From Saccoglossus kowalevskii (taxonomy: Eukaryota > Hemichordata > Enteropneusta > Harrimaniidae): a stretch of DNA of 36,964 bases. The notes below the pieces were generated by a model, which searched no databases, was not told the DNA's origin, and saw only the letters and a program-made list of their open reading frames with translations. Where the stretch lies: NCBI RefSeq assembly GCF_000003605.2, contig NW_003142803.1, positions 60,414 through 97,377 of the forward strand, read 5' to 3'. A program made the translations under genes and the position numbers. Shown one piece after another: positions 35,051-36,964 of this stretch (the stretch's first letter is position 1; every line of letters starts with the position of its first letter).

Positions 35051-36362
35051 ATTATATTGCTGTGTAGCAATAAGCACTGAATGTTTTTTTTTTAATTTCC
35101 CTTCGGCGCCATGGTTAAATTATCTTTTCAAATTGCATAGTTGTGCAAACACGGTTCGTCCCAATGGTGATTCCAATGAATACAACATTGTTGACATTCA
35201 TAATAATTGTATAACCAGAACTACTTTCATCTTATGCAATTACATTAGAAATACCTACAATTGATAATGGACTTACAATAGTTTTGGCACAAATAACTGT
35301 TTGTTTTGTTTCACTCACATTCTCAATACACATATATACATGCAATGTACATTCACATTTTCAATCCAATTCCCTGGCGTCGAACGTCACAGTGATTGAA
35401 GTATGTAATAGGTTTTTTCATGCAATGACTTCAAAAATACAGAATGGTATAATTCTCCTTTGCGATTGCTGAGTGTAAGCCGGAAATGAGATTAATATAC
35501 CGGATGCTGTTCACTTTACTGGCGATATGTGATGACGTTATATTTATAGGCTCAACACCCACTCACAATAATTAAATTAATATTTCCATACAAACTGAAA
35601 AGATAACAATTCAGGGGAACTCATAATTTGCTAAACTGTAGAATTGAACAAACTTAATATCGACTGTCAAGGTGAACATGTAAACGAACTCTTATGATAG
35701 TAGTAAATACTTTTTGTTTTAATTTAAATCACTTGATACAAATTTTGAGTGGGTCTTATCGTAATCTTGAACATATTTGAAACGCGGTCATGTTAGGATG
35801 ACTATTTTATGTTTTTATTCATCACTATTTTCCTAACAGTATAAATGTAGAACTACACATACCTGTACGGCTAAAACTGCGTAGAAACATTCATGGCCCG
35901 ATTCTGTCAATTTTTATTTGTGACTGTTGTAACATTGCCATTCTAATAAACATTTCGTTTACGCTCTTTAAATTTTCAGCAAAAACCATTATTACTAAAC
36001 ATATTACAGCAAATTGTGAATAATTATAATGTATCATACGATTATGTCCATTATCGTCCCTGATGGTACGTATCGTTTTTCAGGCTTTTTATAGATTAGT
36101 GGCACCTCAGACGTCAATGTAAATTTGTTGTCGTTTATTTATGTAAATGTAACATGATCAAACATATCTGAAATACATTCCTAAATACTAAATAATGAAC
36201 AGGTATCCAATTCTGTGATAACGCTTTATTACTCCGTTTTTTATGCAGAAATATACTTATATGATCTTACATTCTGCAGATTTTAAAAACTGTTTGAAAG
36301 ATTTCTTTATAAAGTTAATCTCAGAAGACTTCATTGTTACCCCAAATGTTATTTAATGTCAG
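35051..36362. other. Unassigned AT-rich DNA
   Basis: A 62-codon plus frame at 35284-35472 is unremarkable. No gene, RNA or repeat is supported. Confidence 0.35.
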
Positions 36363-36428
36363 AGTATGACTGGTGCGTGCAACTTATGGCGCAGGTGTCC
36401 TTTCCAAACCACTTCTCAGATTTGTTTG
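36363..36428 (+). CDS. Candidate 66-base internal exon
   Basis: The sequence before 36363 ends in TTTAATGTCAG (acceptor), and GTGAGT follows at 36429 (consensus donor). Between them one frame reads YDWCVQLMAQVSFPNHFSDL, with amino-acid use unlike a random AT-rich frame. Size and borders fit a small internal exon, but no flanking exon is seen and no family is recognised; a chance arrangement is quite possible. Confidence 0.2.
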
Positions 36429-36459
36429 GTGAGTTTCTCGCAATGACTTGATTAGTGGC

Positions 36460-36964
36460 ATGTATTTATATTTGTGTATTTGTATTTTTTGTATATTTTA
36501 TTTCACCATAAAGTAAATACAATTGAGTACTTGCTAAATACATAATGCTTTGTCATTATGGTGTGGAACATGATAAATAGCTCAAAAAGAGCTAGTAAAA
36601 CATTATGTCCCTCCCCTAATTATAAACTAGTCAAATTATCAGAAATATTCTTACAAATATTCAAAGGTAATGTATATAAGAATACTTAAAACTGATCAAA
36701 AATATGTCAAAAATATCAAGAGACTGACAATTGTTACATAAGTCAATACTGGGTTATTTATTACAGAGATACTGTTTAAGACCTTGTTTAAATGTGTATC
36801 GCGAGGTGATATTTTTTAATGACACTGGCAATGAGTTCCAGAATAAGGTACTACTATAAATTACACTGTGTTGACTTTGAGTTAAACGTTTCCTTTCTAC
36901 AAAAAAGTTTGCGTTTTCTACAGATCTTGTAATGTGCGAGTGCTGAATTTGGTCAAAATAATCT
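36460..36964 (-). mobile_element. Non-LTR retrotransposon 3' end, cut by the window edge
   Basis: On the minus strand an uninterrupted frame of 69 codons enters from the right edge and stops with TAA at 36756-36754. It carries the pattern that closes many LINE reverse transcriptase ORFs: HSHITRS, a basic stretch ending RKRLTQSQHS, STLFWNSLPVSLKN (the WNSLP block), then FKQGLKQYL. It is followed by about 290 bases of 3' untranslated sequence ending in an A-rich tract (AATAAAATATAC, about 36480-36510). The frame has no ATG because only the C-terminus is inside the window. The absence of stops or frameshifts suggests a young copy or one whose decay lies further 5'. The clade cannot be decided from this part. 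Confidence 0.8.

Noticed and set aside
1-36964. Conserved microRNA or canonical tRNA genes
   Set aside because: A manual look for well-known animal microRNA seeds and full tRNA folds found none; a covariance-model search could still find one.

Overview
The window looks like nuclear DNA from an invertebrate animal, most likely marine. It is AT-rich and intron- or intergenic-like. There is no bacterial gene packing: the longest open frames are about 100-130 codons and most are chance or repeat-derived. What can be recognised is repeat-derived: a decayed member of an uncharacterised multi-copy protein family that I know from cnidarian, mollusc, hemichordate and lancelet gene sets, two non-LTR retrotransposon tails, foldback/MITE-like DNA elements and simple repeats. 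I cannot name the species from sequence alone. No complete host gene is visible, so the window is either a gene desert or the long introns of a gene whose exons mostly lie elsewhere.

Layout. About 0.8-3.1 kb (minus strand) is a pseudogene of the uncharacterised family, followed successively, with several frameshifts, from its N-terminal part to a cysteine-rich C-terminus. About 5.0-5.2 kb (minus) holds the best candidate host exon: a splice acceptor, one transmembrane stretch, a run of arginines and a stop. About 5.35-5.65 kb (plus) is the 3' end of a non-LTR retrotransposon with a (TAAA)n tail. 7-18 kb is mostly unassigned DNA. It carries a CpG-rich repeat in two orientations (7.7 and 9.4 kb), a paired Notch-effector (CSL) site cluster near 11.0 kb, microsatellites at 11.5, 15.3 and 15.7 kb, an 18-bp palindrome centred on a CRE at 15.1 kb and a 300-bp TIR element at 17.45-17.75 kb. 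22-24.6 kb has a degenerate tRNA-like sequence, a cluster of TTTAGG-type palindromes and a 96-codon orphan frame. 25.76-26.0 kb is a 21-bp minisatellite with a 63-bp higher-order pattern. 26.5-27.9 kb has two GC-rich hairpins, a foldback element and an AT-rich inverted-repeat cluster. 31.38-31.54 kb is a long hairpin. 34.25-35.05 kb is a tandem duplication in which each unit ends in a copy of the same foldback element seen at 26.8 kb. The right edge (36.75-36.96 kb, minus) is the uninterrupted C-terminus of a non-LTR reverse transcriptase, cut by the window end.

No operon-like or pathway relation between genes can be inferred. The most informative structures are the foldback family, the long hairpin, the minisatellite and the decayed multi-domain protein. 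I see no convincing evidence of a wholly new biological system, and candidate exons and regulatory clusters are given with low confidence.
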